DNA from: Natrinema hispanicum
GTDB taxonomy: Archaea > Halobacteriota > Halobacteria > Halobacteriales > Natrialbaceae
Direction: 5' to 3'
Assembly: GCF_900111485.1 (NCBI RefSeq)
Contig: NZ_FOIC01000001.1
Span: forward strand, 284,207-348,206
DNA: 64,000 bases
Of this stretch, positions 36,907-46,455 are shown piece after piece; position 1 is the stretch's first letter, and every line of letters begins with the position of its first letter. The notes under the pieces were generated by a model, which saw only the letters and a list, made by a program, of their open reading frames with translations, searched no databases and was not told the origin of the DNA. The translations under genes and the position numbers were made by a program.

Positions 36907-38259
36907 ATGGCACAACGCGAATCATGGGCAACGCGAACAGGGTTCATCCTGGCTGCGGTCGGCAGCGCAGTCGGATTAGGTAACATCTGGCGATTCCCGT
37001 ATCAGGTGGGCGAACAGGGAGGGGCAGGATTCCTCTTCATCTACCTCCTGTTGATCGTCGGGATCGGCTTCCCAGTGATCCTCGTCGAGTTCGTCGTCGG
37101 CCGGAACACCGAACGAAATCCCGTTGGAGCACTGAAACGGATCGGCAGCGGCGCGTGGACAAAGATCGGCTGGGTCTTCGTCACGGCTGGGTTCGTTATC
37201 CTCTCGTACTACAGCGTCGTCGCCGGCTGGACGCTCAGATACGTTCTCCTCGGATTGCAAGGGAACTACACGGCTGATGGGGCACTCGATCAGTTCCTCG
37301 GGGCCGCAAGCGGTATGGACGCTGTCGTCCTGCACGCGATCTTCATGGCCGCAGTTATCGCGATCGTGGCACTCGGTATCGAGCGTGGGATCGAACTCTC
37401 TGTCAAGTTGATGGTGCCCGCGATTATCATCATCTCGGTCGGTCTCGCCGCGTACGCGTTTACCCTCGACGGAGCGACCGAGGCATACGCGTACTACCTT
37501 TCGCCGAACTTCAGCACCATCGCGTCGAACTGGACGACGATTCTCCCGGCAGCAGCCGCACAAGCGTTCTTTACGCTGTCACTCGGGATGGGTGTGATGA
37601 TCACGTACGCCTCCTACCTCGGTGAGGACCGGAATCTCGCCGAAGACGCCGGTATCATCGCCGTCCTCGACACCTTTATTGCCTTTACCGCCGGGCTGAT
37701 CGCGTTCCCCATTCTGTTCGCGGCGGGGATCGAGCCCGGCGCGTCCGGTCCGGCGCTCATTTTCGTGAGTCTCGCTGCGGCGTTCGCCGAACTCCCGCTC
37801 GGAGGCCTCCTCGGCGCGATCTTCTTCGGCACCGTCGCTATCGCTGCACTCTCGAGTGCGATCAGTATTATGGAGGTCGTCGTCTCCTACCTGATCGACG
37901 AACGTGGCATCGGTCGCGTTCCCGCGACGGCTGCACTGGGCGTGGCCATGTTCCTCGTCGGAACGCCGGCCGCGCTCGACCTCGTCTTCATTGACCTCTA
38001 CGACGGCTTCGCCAACAGCATCCTGCTCATGCTCGGCGGTCTCCTGTTGTCGATCTTCGTCGGCTGGATCGTTCCAGACCTCGCGCTCGAGGAGATCAGC
38101 AAAGGGATCAGAAACGTCGGCTCGCTGGGCTCGACGTGGCTTTGGTTCGTCCGGATCCCGGTCGTTCTCGCGCTGATCGTTCTGGTCGCGCTGAACGCGT
38201 GGGACTACTTCGGGTTCCTGACCGGCGACTTCGCTGACTGGCTGAACACGAACCTCTAA
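36907..38259 (+). CDS. Neurotransmitter:sodium symporter (NSS/SNF family) transporter
   Basis: This 450-residue protein has 11 or so membrane helices. TM1 carries the sodium/substrate signature GFILAAVGSAVGLGNIWRFPYQVGEQGGAGFLFIYLLL. TM6 has an AFFTLSLGMGVMITYASYL unwound region, and TM8 has the SSAISIMEVVVSYL sodium-site residues. It probably imports an amino acid with Na+. It is a single gene next to a dispersed palindrome. The specificity cannot be read from sequence. Confidence 0.92.
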   Translation: MAQRESWATRTGFILAAVGSAVGLGNIWRFPYQVGEQGGAGFLFIYLLLIVGIGFPVILVEFVVGRNTERNPVGALKRIGSGAWTKIGWVFVTAGFVILSYYSVVAGWTLRYVLLGLQGNYTADGALDQFLGAASGMDAVVLHAIFMAAVIAIVALGIERGIELSVKLMVPAIIIISVGLAAYAFTLDGATEAYAYYLSPNFSTIASNWTTILPAAAAQAFFTLSLGMGVMITYASYLGEDRNLAEDAGIIAVLDTFIAFTAGLIAFPILFAAGIEPGASGPALIFVSLAAAFAELPLGGLLGAIFFGTVAIAALSSAISIMEVVVSYLIDERGIGRVPATAALGVAMFLVGTPAALDLVFIDLYDGFANSILLMLGGLLLSIFVGWIVPDLALEEISKGIRNVGSLGSTWLWFVRIPVVLALIVLVALNAWDYFGFLTGDFADWLNTNL

Positions 38260-38325
38260 CCGGCTATCGAACCTCGCTTCGATCGATCGCCGACCGCTTT
38301 TTTGAACGCGTTACGGGTGAGCCTC

Positions 38326-38404
38326 ATATAGACCGCTGTCAGTCAGTGCCGGCGCACTCGCGACCGTACTGCGTGCACACCAGGGACTCAGAACAGCGAT
38401 TCGT
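38326..38404. repeat. Dispersed palindromic element, copy D
   Basis: It lies in the convergent gap between the NSS transporter and the SDR gene, ending one base before the SDR stop codon. It reads ATATAGACCGCTGTCAGTCA followed by GTGCCGGCGCACTCGCGACC and a degenerate second arm ending GAACAGCGATTCGT. Alignment with copy C (minus strand) matches throughout the left arm and core. Confidence 0.55.
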
Positions 38405-38405
38405 C

Positions 38406-39140
38406 TCAAGCCTCGCCGTACACCGGCACTGCGGCCCCGCTCGTCACTGCTGCCCCGTCGCTACAGAGGAAGGCCATCACGTCGGCGATCTCGAGCGGCT
38501 CGACCCACGACTCGTGATCCGCGTCGGGCATCATCTCGCGGTTCATCGGCGTGTCGATCACGCTCGGCATCACACAGTTGGCGCGCACCGTGCCACGGTT
38601 CTCTTCGGCGAGTGTCTCCGTCAACAGCCGAATCCCGGCCTTCGTGATTCGGTAGGGACCGTCACCTTCGCCGCCCTCGAGCGAAGACCGCGCGCTGATA
38701 CTGACAATTGAGCCTTCCGTCTCCTGGAGGTGTGGTAAGGCATGTTTCGCGGCGAGAAAGGCCGTCTTCAGGTTGATATTCAGCAGGAGGTCGAACTCCG
38801 AGAGATCGGTGTCCTCGATGTGGTCGCCGCCGCGCCAGGTGCCGGCGATGTTCAGGAGGTGATCGATCCGCCCGTGATCGTCGACGATGGAGTCAACGAG
38901 ACCCGCCACGTCGTCTTCGTCGGTCAGGTCCGCGTCGTAGAACGCGAGGTCGGATTCGGTGGCCGGATCACGCTCGAGCAAACTATCCTCGTCGTCAGGC
39001 CCGATCACGTCGACGGCACAGACCGTCGCGCCCGCCTCGAGAAACCGATCGACGGCGGCGCTACCGAGCGCGCCGCTCGCGCCGGTGATTATCGCGACGG
39101 TGTCGCTGAAGTCGACATCGAACGAAGTTGTCAATGACAT
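38406..39140 (-). CDS. Short-chain dehydrogenase/reductase
   Basis: This 244-residue SDR has the Rossmann motif VAIITGASGALGSAAVDRFL, LLNIAGTWRGG, a catalytic Ser in SIVSISARSS, the catalytic YRITK and the PG-like MPSVIDTP. The substrate is unknown; the sequence around the dinucleotide site (CAVDVIGPDD, with Asp after beta2) suggests NAD rather than NADP. The ATG at 39140 (MSLTTSFDVDFSD) is chosen over one ten codons upstream. It is followed on the same strand by HEAT/YjbQ genes but has its own promoter gap. Confidence 0.88.
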   Translation of the reverse strand: MSLTTSFDVDFSDTVAIITGASGALGSAAVDRFLEAGATVCAVDVIGPDDEDSLLERDPATESDLAFYDADLTDEDDVAGLVDSIVDDHGRIDHLLNIAGTWRGGDHIEDTDLSEFDLLLNINLKTAFLAAKHALPHLQETEGSIVSISARSSLEGGEGDGPYRITKAGIRLLTETLAEENRGTVRANCVMPSVIDTPMNREMMPDADHESWVEPLEIADVMAFLCSDGAAVTSGAAVPVYGEA

Positions 39141-39196
39141 GCGACCACATACATCATTCGACTGCATCAAAGGCGGGGCTCACGTATCGCAGTTCG

Positions 39197-39586
39197 TCAG
39201 TCGCTGACGGTCGTTACGGAGACCGTCCGCGTGCGCGGCCCATCACACTCGAGCAGCAATACCGACTGCCACGTCCCCAGTGCCAACTGCCCGTTCTCGA
39301 CCGGAATCGTCACGTCCGGCCCGACTAGCGCCGCCCGGAGATGCGAGTCCGCGTTGCCATCGAGTTCGTCGTGGGCGTGTCCCTCGTCGGGGACGAGGTC
39401 TCCGAGGAACGTCTCGATGTCGCCCCGAAGCCGCGGCTCGTTCTCTTGGATGACGAGCCCGGCCGTCGTGTGCCTGACAAAGGCCGTACAGAGCCCTGAC
39501 TCGAGGTCGTCGGGGACAGCGGCGGCGACCTGATCGGTCACGTCGACGGTCGTCAGCCGTGCGTCGGTGTCGACGGAAAACGTCAT
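39197..39586 (-). CDS. YjbQ/UPF0047 family protein
   Basis: This 129-residue protein has the family core: GLCTAFVRHTTAGLVIQENEPRLRGDIETFL, the HAHDELDGNADSHLRAALVGPDVTIPVENGQLALGTWQSVLLLECDGPR tail, and the conserved His and Asp residues of the proposed active site. Members show weak secondary thiamine-phosphate synthase activity, but the physiological role is unsettled. It is downstream of a HEAT-repeat gene on the same strand (64 bp apart). Confidence 0.9.
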   Translation of the reverse strand: MTFSVDTDARLTTVDVTDQVAAAVPDDLESGLCTAFVRHTTAGLVIQENEPRLRGDIETFLGDLVPDEGHAHDELDGNADSHLRAALVGPDVTIPVENGQLALGTWQSVLLLECDGPRTRTVSVTTVSD

Positions 39587-39650
39587 ATGCGAGGCTTCGA
39601 CCGCGACGGTCGATTACGTTCCGGTTGTATTCGATCCAGGGATGGCAAAA

Positions 39651-40676
39651 TTACGACAGCTGACCTACAGCCCACGCCGCCCGATCGCGGACGGTCGGGA
39701 CCGGATCCGTGCGCGCGAGATCTCGCAGTCGTGGCGCGGCCGCGTCGACGCGCCCGTGACCGAGCGCGACGCAGGCGCGTGCGCGGACGTGTGGATGGTC
39801 GTCCGCGAGTAACTCGAATATCTCCCATCGTATCGGTTCGATGGCTGTGTTGACGTCGGCAGCGACATGGCCGATCGTAGCCGCCGCCAGTGCCCGGGTG
39901 TCGGGATCGGGAAACGAAAGCGCCGCCTCGAACTCGGCGGCGACCGACGCGACCGCGGCAGGATCACGGTGGGCGACATCGTCGAGACAGCCGATCGCGC
40001 TGTGTCGCAGCGATCGGTCGTCGTGGGCCACGAGCGCGGCCGCGTCGGTGACGAACTCGAGCGACGGCAGCGTCGCCTCGGAACGGGCCAACCGACCGAG
40101 CGCGCGAAGCGCCGGCCCACCGTTCTCGGTCGGATTCACTGCGAGTGCGTCGACGAGGACCGAGCCCACCGGTTCGACTGCCGTCGGCGCGTATTCCGAG
40201 GCGTGTGCGATCGCCTCGAGCCCACAGCGATCGTAGCCACGGCGACGCTCGAGGACGTCGGCGATTGCGTCGGCGTGCTCGGCTATGACGTCCGGTCGCT
40301 CGGCTGCGACAGCTGCGAGGGCGTGGAGGAGATCGCACGCGATCGACTGGTCGGCACGCTCGCGGGCGACGGTCACGAGCGTCCCACTCGAGGGCGCGAC
40401 GTCGGTGGGTGCTTCGGCTGCCAGTGCGGCGAGACAGGCAGCGATCTCGTCGTGAAAGTCGTGTTCCGACTGCTCAAGGAGTGCCCGGAGTTTCGGCACC
40501 GTCGGGACGTACGCCGCGGCCCGTTCGTGGTCCTCGATTGCGGTTCGAATCCGGCGCACGGCAGCGCGCTGGTCGGCCGAGACGTGACCGTCGAGTTGTG
40601 CGAGAACCGACGGGAGATCGGCTCTGGCAGCCCCCCGACCACCAGGCTCGACGGTCTCTCCCCCTTCCCGGTTCAT
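39651..40676 (-). CDS. HEAT-repeat protein
   Basis: This 341-residue all-helical protein is built of roughly 35-residue HEAT-like units. Recurrent patterns are 'LVDALAVNPTENGGPALRALGRLARSEAT', 'RSLRHSAIGCLDDVAHRDPAAVASVAAEFEAAL', 'TRALAAATIGHVAADVNTAIEPIRWEIFELLADDHPHVRARACVALGHGRVDAAAPRLRDLARTD'. Such repeats mediate protein-protein contacts; no catalytic site is seen. I start at the ATG at 40676 (MNREGGETV). An in-frame ATG twelve codons upstream is possible. Confidence 0.8.
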   Translation of the reverse strand: MNREGGETVEPGGRGAARADLPSVLAQLDGHVSADQRAAVRRIRTAIEDHERAAAYVPTVPKLRALLEQSEHDFHDEIAACLAALAAEAPTDVAPSSGTLVTVARERADQSIACDLLHALAAVAAERPDVIAEHADAIADVLERRRGYDRCGLEAIAHASEYAPTAVEPVGSVLVDALAVNPTENGGPALRALGRLARSEATLPSLEFVTDAAALVAHDDRSLRHSAIGCLDDVAHRDPAAVASVAAEFEAALSFPDPDTRALAAATIGHVAADVNTAIEPIRWEIFELLADDHPHVRARACVALGHGRVDAAAPRLRDLARTDPVPTVRDRAAWAVGQLS

Positions 40677-40768
40677 TGTGTCCTCTGCATGGAGGATAAC
40701 CGGTAAAAACATTCTGGCTGACCGACGCCTCGAGACACGTCGACACGGACGACCGGCAGTCGGCTGCT

Positions 40769-42799
40769 CTAGGCGAGCCACTCGTCGGGCTTGGTGTCGT
40801 AATCGATGTCGTCGGCTGCGAGATGTTCGACTTCGTCCCAGGGCACGTCTTCGGTCGTCACCGTCTGGCCGTCGTAACGGATGAGCTTGCCTTGCTCTTT
40901 GGGTTCTGGCTCGCGGTTGCGCCGTTTTGCCACCTCGATATCGTGGTCGTCGACCTCCTTGACGATCGTCAGCAGGTTCACCGGCCGCCCCCACAGCTCG
41001 AAGATCCGCTTGAGGGTCTCTTTGGCCTGTCCGAGATTGAGCATGACGCCGTTGTACTGGTGACCAAGCAGGAGTTCGTTGGCGTTGTTGTAGTTACCGT
41101 CGTAGACCGCGATGGTCGGCTTCCCGAAGTTGGTAAACTGCAACAGCAGCTTCTTTTTGACGTCTTCGGCCGCATCGCTCGTGACGTGGAACTGGCCGGT
41201 CGCCTGCGAGTGCTCGTAGGTGAAGTAGTTGTTCTCGGTGATGAACTCCTGGGTCAGGAACTCATCCAGGAACGTCACGTCGTTGTGACTCTCCCGGACG
41301 TCGAACAACCGATCCCAGCCGGCGGTGAAGTCGACATCTGCGAGCGCCTCGTCGACCGACGAGTACCGGGCGTCGTCGAACAGGTAGCGGCCGATCCGCT
41401 CGAGTTCGTTCTGATTGACACGCGCGAGGAAGCCACGGTTCTGCCGTTTGACCAGCGAGTAATGTCGTCGGGCCAGTCCCTCGTAGGTCAGTACCTTCCA
41501 GGGATATGCCTCGACGTCGATCTCGCCCGCGCGGGCCCGCTCGAGCGACTCATGGTCGACCCACTCGTTTCGAACGGCTGTGAGATCGTCGAGCGTGTCG
41601 GGGGTGATCGTCGCGAGCGCCGTCGGCGGCTCGAGCGTCTCGAGCACCTCGTCGAAGTCGACGACGTCGGTGAGGTTGCGCCACGAGATGCCCTCGACGC
41701 GAAGCAGCCGTTCGAGGACTTCCCGCCGATTCGTGGTGTTCTCGACGTACTCCCAGAGCTCCATCCCGAGGCTGTAGGGGTTGAGCCCGCCCGACGCCAG
41801 GACTTTCGCCATGTGGTCGGCGTAATTCAAGAACTCGTCGTCGCCGGCGAAGGTCTCGTCGGTCATCATCGTCGACTCCCAGTAGGCAGCCCACCCCTCG
41901 TTCATCACCTTCGTCATCTTCTGGGCGGCGAAGTAGTAGGCCTCCGCGCGCATCATATCGAGGATGTCGCGTTGCCACTCCGTCATCTCGACTCCCCGGC
42001 CGGTCTCCTCGTCGTACTGCTTGCCGTGTTCGCGGACGAAGGCCAGCACGTCCTTCTGGGGCTGTTCGGGGAAGTTGGCGGTGATGTCCTCGTCCTCGAG
42101 TTTCTCGATCCACTCCTCGTTGAACACCTCGCCTTTGATCTCGTCGGAGAGCTCGAGTTCGTCTAACTTCTCCGCCAGGTCCTCGTCGAGCTCCGCGCCG
42201 GCCGGCCCGTCGACGTCGAGGCGGCGGGTAAAGATCTGGTGTTGATCGATGTTGTCCTCGAGGCTGAGACAGTGGTCGATCCATTTTTCGACGTCGGCGC
42301 GGTCGATTTCGGGATCAGACATGTATTCGTCGATCGCCCGCGCGTGGCGTTCGAGCATGGCGGCGGCGTTGACCTGGCCCTCGTCGGATTGCCCGCGGGT
42401 GAACATGCCGAACCACTCGTTGTTCGCGAAGAAATCGGAGTGGGCCTCGACGTGGGTGATGACGGCCTTCTGGTCAGCCACCGTGTTCGACTCCTGTAAG
42501 AACGCGTGGGCGGGGTTGTCGTTGTTGACGATCTCGAAGGCCTTCCCGCCGCCGTACTGGCCCTGCTTTTGCTGTTTGTCGTACTGCATCCCCCACCGCC
42601 AGTGTGGGTAGCGACTCTGGAACCCACCGTAGGCGATGAGTTCGTTCATCTCGTCGTAGTCGATGATCCAGTACTTGACTGGATACGGCTCGAGGCCGAG
42701 TTTCTGTGCGAGATTTCGAGCCTCCGTGACCGGTTCCTCGAGATCGGCTGCGATCGCCTGTTTGCGGAAGCGATCCGCGTTAGAATTACGTTTACTCAT
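40769..42799 (-). CDS. spoVR: SpoVR-family protein
   Basis: This 676-residue protein has the SpoVR signature throughout: KYWIIDYDEMNELIAYGGFQSRYPHWRWGMQYDK, FLQESNTVADQKAVITHVEAHSDFFANNEWF, AYYFAAQKMTKVMNEGWAAYWESTMM and LNPYSLGMELWEYVE. The last 90 residues (LLLQFTNFGKPTIAVYDGNYNNANELLLGHQYNG) are the typical C-terminal domain. I start at the ATG at 42799, which has a GGTGG ribosome-binding site 8 bp upstream. It is the last gene of the prkA2-prkA1-yeaH-spoVR operon. SpoVR proteins accompany PrkA/YeaH in bacteria and archaea, probably in stress physiology, with unknown activity. Confidence 0.93.
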   Translation of the reverse strand: MSKRNSNADRFRKQAIAADLEEPVTEARNLAQKLGLEPYPVKYWIIDYDEMNELIAYGGFQSRYPHWRWGMQYDKQQKQGQYGGGKAFEIVNNDNPAHAFLQESNTVADQKAVITHVEAHSDFFANNEWFGMFTRGQSDEGQVNAAAMLERHARAIDEYMSDPEIDRADVEKWIDHCLSLEDNIDQHQIFTRRLDVDGPAGAELDEDLAEKLDELELSDEIKGEVFNEEWIEKLEDEDITANFPEQPQKDVLAFVREHGKQYDEETGRGVEMTEWQRDILDMMRAEAYYFAAQKMTKVMNEGWAAYWESTMMTDETFAGDDEFLNYADHMAKVLASGGLNPYSLGMELWEYVENTTNRREVLERLLRVEGISWRNLTDVVDFDEVLETLEPPTALATITPDTLDDLTAVRNEWVDHESLERARAGEIDVEAYPWKVLTYEGLARRHYSLVKRQNRGFLARVNQNELERIGRYLFDDARYSSVDEALADVDFTAGWDRLFDVRESHNDVTFLDEFLTQEFITENNYFTYEHSQATGQFHVTSDAAEDVKKKLLLQFTNFGKPTIAVYDGNYNNANELLLGHQYNGVMLNLGQAKETLKRIFELWGRPVNLLTIVKEVDDHDIEVAKRRNREPEPKEQGKLIRYDGQTVTTEDVPWDEVEHLAADDIDYDTKPDEWLA

Positions 42800-42846
42800 G
42801 AAAACCACCGCTTTTCCTGAGTTCGAAGCGAACAGCGTTTGCTTCG

Positions 42847-44175
42847 TTACTCATTTGTCTCACCCTCCGTCGAGAGGATCTCGTAGATCGCGTCGGTGAC
42901 GTCGTCTTTGCTGTTGACGTAGGCCACTGCGACGTCGTCGGCGTCGGTGCCGAAGTGGCGCTCGAGTTCCTCGGCGTGGGTGGCGTTGATCGCGTTGCCG
43001 CTTGGCTGGGTTTCCACGTAGGCGTGGAGGTTCGCCGGAATCTCCTCCATCAGCGGGATCACGCGCTCGCTGGTGTCGTTTGAAGAGTTCTCGGAGTCAC
43101 CCGCAGCGAAGACATACCGGTTCCAGTCGCTCCAGGGGTACTCCTCGAGCAGTTCGTTCGCGAGTTCGTAGGCGCTCGAGATTTTGGTCCCGCCGCCGCT
43201 GCGGATGCCAAAGAACTCGTCGCGCTCGACTGCCCAGGCGTCGGCGTCGTGGGCGATGTAGACGAACTCGGCGTTGTCGTACTTGCCCTGGAGATACCAG
43301 TCCAGTGGCGTGAACGTCCGCTCGACGAGCTCGCGTTTCTTCTCGCGCATCGAGCCCGAGACGTCGCGAATGTTGACCACAACGACGTTCTTCTCTTTCT
43401 CTTCGATGATCTCGGGGTGGCGGTAGCGTTCGTCTTCGCGGCGGAAGGGGACGTGGTCGATCCCCTCGCGGCGTATCTTCTGTTGGACGTCCTCGCGCTC
43501 GACGTGGTCTTCGACCGCTTCGATCGAGGCCCATTTTCCGCGTTCCTCGTCGGGAATGTCCGCGTAGGCCTCTTCGATCCAGGCCATCGACACCGGGAGG
43601 TTCTCGCCGCGGGCCCACTCGAAGACCTCGCGCGGGGAGATGTCCTCGACCTTACAGAGTTCGCGCAGGAACTCCTCGTCGAAATCCATCGCGAGCTTGC
43701 GCTTGAGCCCCTCTTTGAACATCCGCTCGAAGTCGAGCGTGCTGTTCGGCCCGGTCCGGGTGAGGTCCGTAAACGGCCCCTCCTTCTCCTCGACGACCGT
43801 CTTGCCCTTCGGATCGAGATCGAGCCCGAGTTCTTCGTCGAGTTCTTCGGCGAACTCCTCGGGGTCCATCTCGTAGTATTCGTGCTCGCCGCCTTCTTCG
43901 CCGGGTTCGCCGTCCTCGCCGTCGTCGTCGCCAGGCTGGGGCTGTGGCTGGCCGACCGGCTGGCCGGTATCCGGCGTGCCGTCTTCCCCCTGTCCGACGC
44001 CGCCTTTGTCGCGCTGGTCGTACTCGAACTCCGGCAGCGAGACGATCTTCACCGGAATGTTGATCTCGCCCGGACCGCTCCTGCCGAGTTCGCCGTACTG
44101 GATGAAGTCGGCCAGATCCTCGCGGCGCTGTTCGCCGACTTCACGGAATCGCTCGAGGTCGTCTCTCAGTCCCAT
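42847..44175 (-). CDS. yeaH: YeaH/DUF444 family protein with VWA-like domain
   Basis: This 442-residue protein has an N-terminal part ([36 protein letters not shown]), then a Gly/Gln/Glu-rich low-complexity linker. A C-terminal von Willebrand A-like domain follows, with [26 protein letters not shown] (the DxSxS metal site, beginning DVSGS). Its start lies inside the end of the prkA1 gene (10-bp overlap). In E. coli the yeaG-yeaH-ycgB set matches the PrkA-YeaH-SpoVR order seen here. Role: probably an adaptor for the PrkA kinase. Confidence 0.93.
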   Translation of the reverse strand: MGLRDDLERFREVGEQRREDLADFIQYGELGRSGPGEINIPVKIVSLPEFEYDQRDKGGVGQGEDGTPDTGQPVGQPQPQPGDDDGEDGEPGEEGGEHEYYEMDPEEFAEELDEELGLDLDPKGKTVVEEKEGPFTDLTRTGPNSTLDFERMFKEGLKRKLAMDFDEEFLRELCKVEDISPREVFEWARGENLPVSMAWIEEAYADIPDEERGKWASIEAVEDHVEREDVQQKIRREGIDHVPFRREDERYRHPEIIEEKEKNVVVVNIRDVSGSMREKKRELVERTFTPLDWYLQGKYDNAEFVYIAHDADAWAVERDEFFGIRSGGGTKISSAYELANELLEEYPWSDWNRYVFAAGDSENSSNDTSERVIPLMEEIPANLHAYVETQPSGNAINATHAEELERHFGTDADDVAVAYVNSKDDVTDAIYEILSTEGETNE

Positions 44176-46454
44176 CGGTAGCTCACCTGTCCCATAACGT
44201 GTCTGCTTGTCAGTTCGGCCGACGCCTCCGAGTAGCCAAAGAGGGAGACCAATGTCTCGATCGTGTCGTCTTTGACCGCCGCCGTCTCGGTCCCGCTTGG
44301 TGGGTCATCCCACTGGCGCGGGTCGAAGTCCTCGAAGGTGCGCTCGACGTCGTCCCAGTCGTGGCTCTCGAGGACGGTCTTGATCACTGGGATCGCCGTC
44401 AGGTCGACGTCTTCGACCGCGAAGTCCGCGTCGCGGTGTTCCCAGGCGTGGCGGTTCAGCGACGTGATGACCTTCTCGCGCCGGAAGTTCCGGACGCTCT
44501 CGCGGGGGAGGTTCCCCTCGTATTCGGCCTCGGAGAACCGCCCCAGGTGTTCGACCTCGAACAGCTTCATCTTCAGCGGATCGGGCTCGACGCGCTCGCC
44601 GCGGTCGTTGTACAGCGGCTCGTCGGTCTCCCAGGCGTAGACGTGTTCGACGTACTCGGCGACGGTCTCCTCGTCGACGCGTTTGTCGTGCATGATGGCC
44701 TCGATGACGTCGCTCTCCTGCTGGTCGTAGACGTAGTTTTTCACGGGGACGACGCGGTTTTCGAACTCCGAGCGCTCGCCCGCCGAGAACACCGGTGCGT
44801 CGGCCAGCCCCTCGACCATGGCGTTTAGCACATCGCGGGGCATGACGATATCCTCGACCGGCAGATCGGCGTGGTGGCGATCGCGGTCGGTTTGCAGCAA
44901 CTCCGCGAGCGTGTCCCGCGTGTACGTCACGGGAACCCCGTGGTCGCCGTCCGTCCCGTTGTCGTCGAAGTCAAACTCCTCTTTCTCGCGGCGGCTGTCG
45001 CCCTCCTGGAGGTAGCCCTGATCGTAGATCAGCGCCTTGTCGACGAGATCGAGCCCGTTCGGGAGGTTTTCCTCGTCTAAGCGCGTGACGACTGCGTACA
45101 GCGCGGCCGCCTCGATCGCGTGCGGTGCGAACTCCTGGACGCGCGTCTCGCCGTCACGGTCTTTGACCGTTACTCGCACCGGCTCGCGGATCCGATCGGC
45201 GAGTTCGTCGTAGCTGTCTGCCTCCCAGACTGCCGTTTCGCCCGTGAGCTCGCGCCGGATCAGCTCCGTCTCGAGCGAGAGGTTCGTCAGATAGCCAAAC
45301 CGGTGTTTGTCCAGCCGCCGTTTCAGGGCCTTCAGCGGGTCCATCCCGTTGCGGTCGGCGTGCTGGTTGAGCTGGGCCTCGAGATCGGGATTCGAGATGA
45401 TCAGCAGCTGGCTGTCGACGTCCATTCCAATTCCCTTATCGAGTTTCACCGACTGTTCGTCGGGGACGTTCAGCAGCTTCTGGAGCAAGTCGGCGTGCTG
45501 GGCCGCGTCCTCGACGATGGTGAGGACGCCGTTGCCCTGCGAGAGGACGCCGTCGTAGCTAAACGCCTGCGGGTTCTTGCGCCCGCGCGAGTCGAGTTCC
45601 TGGAGCATCCCGTGCATCCACGAGCCGACGAGCCGTTCTTTTGGACGGCCGTCGTCCTCGCTGTGGAGCACGCCGACTCCCTGACCGACGTCGACGACGT
45701 AGTTTTTCACGCGGAGGTGGTCCTCGTCGGTAATCGCCGAGAACAGCTCGTCCTCGCCTTCTCGGCGGTACCGTTCCTCGAGGTAATCGTAGGCCTCTCG
45801 GGAGAACGGGTCGAGCTGTGCGTCGACCTGGACCGGGACGTGATCGTCGAGTTCGTCGTTGAGTTGTGCGAGCAGGTCCGCGCGGACGTCTTCGGGGAAT
45901 ACCGACAGCGGATGGGCCTGCACGGGGCTTTCGTACCAGTTTTGCTCGTCGGCTGCGGTGGCGTCCCCGCCGTAGCTCAGCCCCCGCTCGCCGGCGTCGG
46001 CGGTCGTGACGTTCCACTCGACGGTGTATCGGCGGCCGTCGGGCGTCTTCGAGTACTCGCGCAGTCCGTTAACCAGACAGCGCTTGAGCTCCGACTTCCC
46101 GGTCGCAGTCGGCCCCTCGAACCAGATGATCTTCTCGTCTTTCGCCCGGCCGGCGGCAACCGACCGCAGATCGTCGACGAACCCGTTGAGTACCTCGGTG
46201 TTACCGAGGATGGCGTGTTCGCCGTCGTTGTGCGGATCGTCGAAGAAGCGATACCGCTCTTTTTCCTCGCCTTCCTCGACCACGGTCCGGGTGCCGGCGG
46301 CTTCGATCGCCTCGAGCAGATACTTCGAGGCGTGGGAGGCGATCGACGGGTTCTCGAAGATACGGTCGACGTACGCCGCGAGGGTCATCGGCTCCTCGTA
46401 TGTCTCCTCTAGGGTGCGGTCGGCGTCACGGACGTAGTCGGTTCCTCGTGGCAT
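44166..46454 (-). CDS. PrkA-type serine kinase / AAA+ protein, paralogue 1
   Basis: This 762-residue protein carries an AAA-type P-loop [12 protein letters not shown] (GPTATGKS at 114-121). The PrkA body follows: [79 protein letters not shown], and a long C-terminal PrkA domain. It is about 70 residues longer than the second paralogue, mostly in the middle and the C-terminus. It is encoded one base after the other prkA gene stops and overlaps yeaH by 10 bp. Bacterial PrkA has kinase and Lon-like protease claims; which applies here is unknown. Confidence 0.88.
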   Translation of the reverse strand: MPRGTDYVRDADRTLEETYEEPMTLAAYVDRIFENPSIASHASKYLLEAIEAAGTRTVVEEGEEKERYRFFDDPHNDGEHAILGNTEVLNGFVDDLRSVAAGRAKDEKIIWFEGPTATGKSELKRCLVNGLREYSKTPDGRRYTVEWNVTTADAGERGLSYGGDATAADEQNWYESPVQAHPLSVFPEDVRADLLAQLNDELDDHVPVQVDAQLDPFSREAYDYLEERYRREGEDELFSAITDEDHLRVKNYVVDVGQGVGVLHSEDDGRPKERLVGSWMHGMLQELDSRGRKNPQAFSYDGVLSQGNGVLTIVEDAAQHADLLQKLLNVPDEQSVKLDKGIGMDVDSQLLIISNPDLEAQLNQHADRNGMDPLKALKRRLDKHRFGYLTNLSLETELIRRELTGETAVWEADSYDELADRIREPVRVTVKDRDGETRVQEFAPHAIEAAALYAVVTRLDEENLPNGLDLVDKALIYDQGYLQEGDSRREKEEFDFDDNGTDGDHGVPVTYTRDTLAELLQTDRDRHHADLPVEDIVMPRDVLNAMVEGLADAPVFSAGERSEFENRVVPVKNYVYDQQESDVIEAIMHDKRVDEETVAEYVEHVYAWETDEPLYNDRGERVEPDPLKMKLFEVEHLGRFSEAEYEGNLPRESVRNFRREKVITSLNRHAWEHRDADFAVEDVDLTAIPVIKTVLESHDWDDVERTFEDFDPRQWDDPPSGTETAAVKDDTIETLVSLFGYSEASAELTSRHVMGQVSYRWD

Positions 46455-46455
46455 G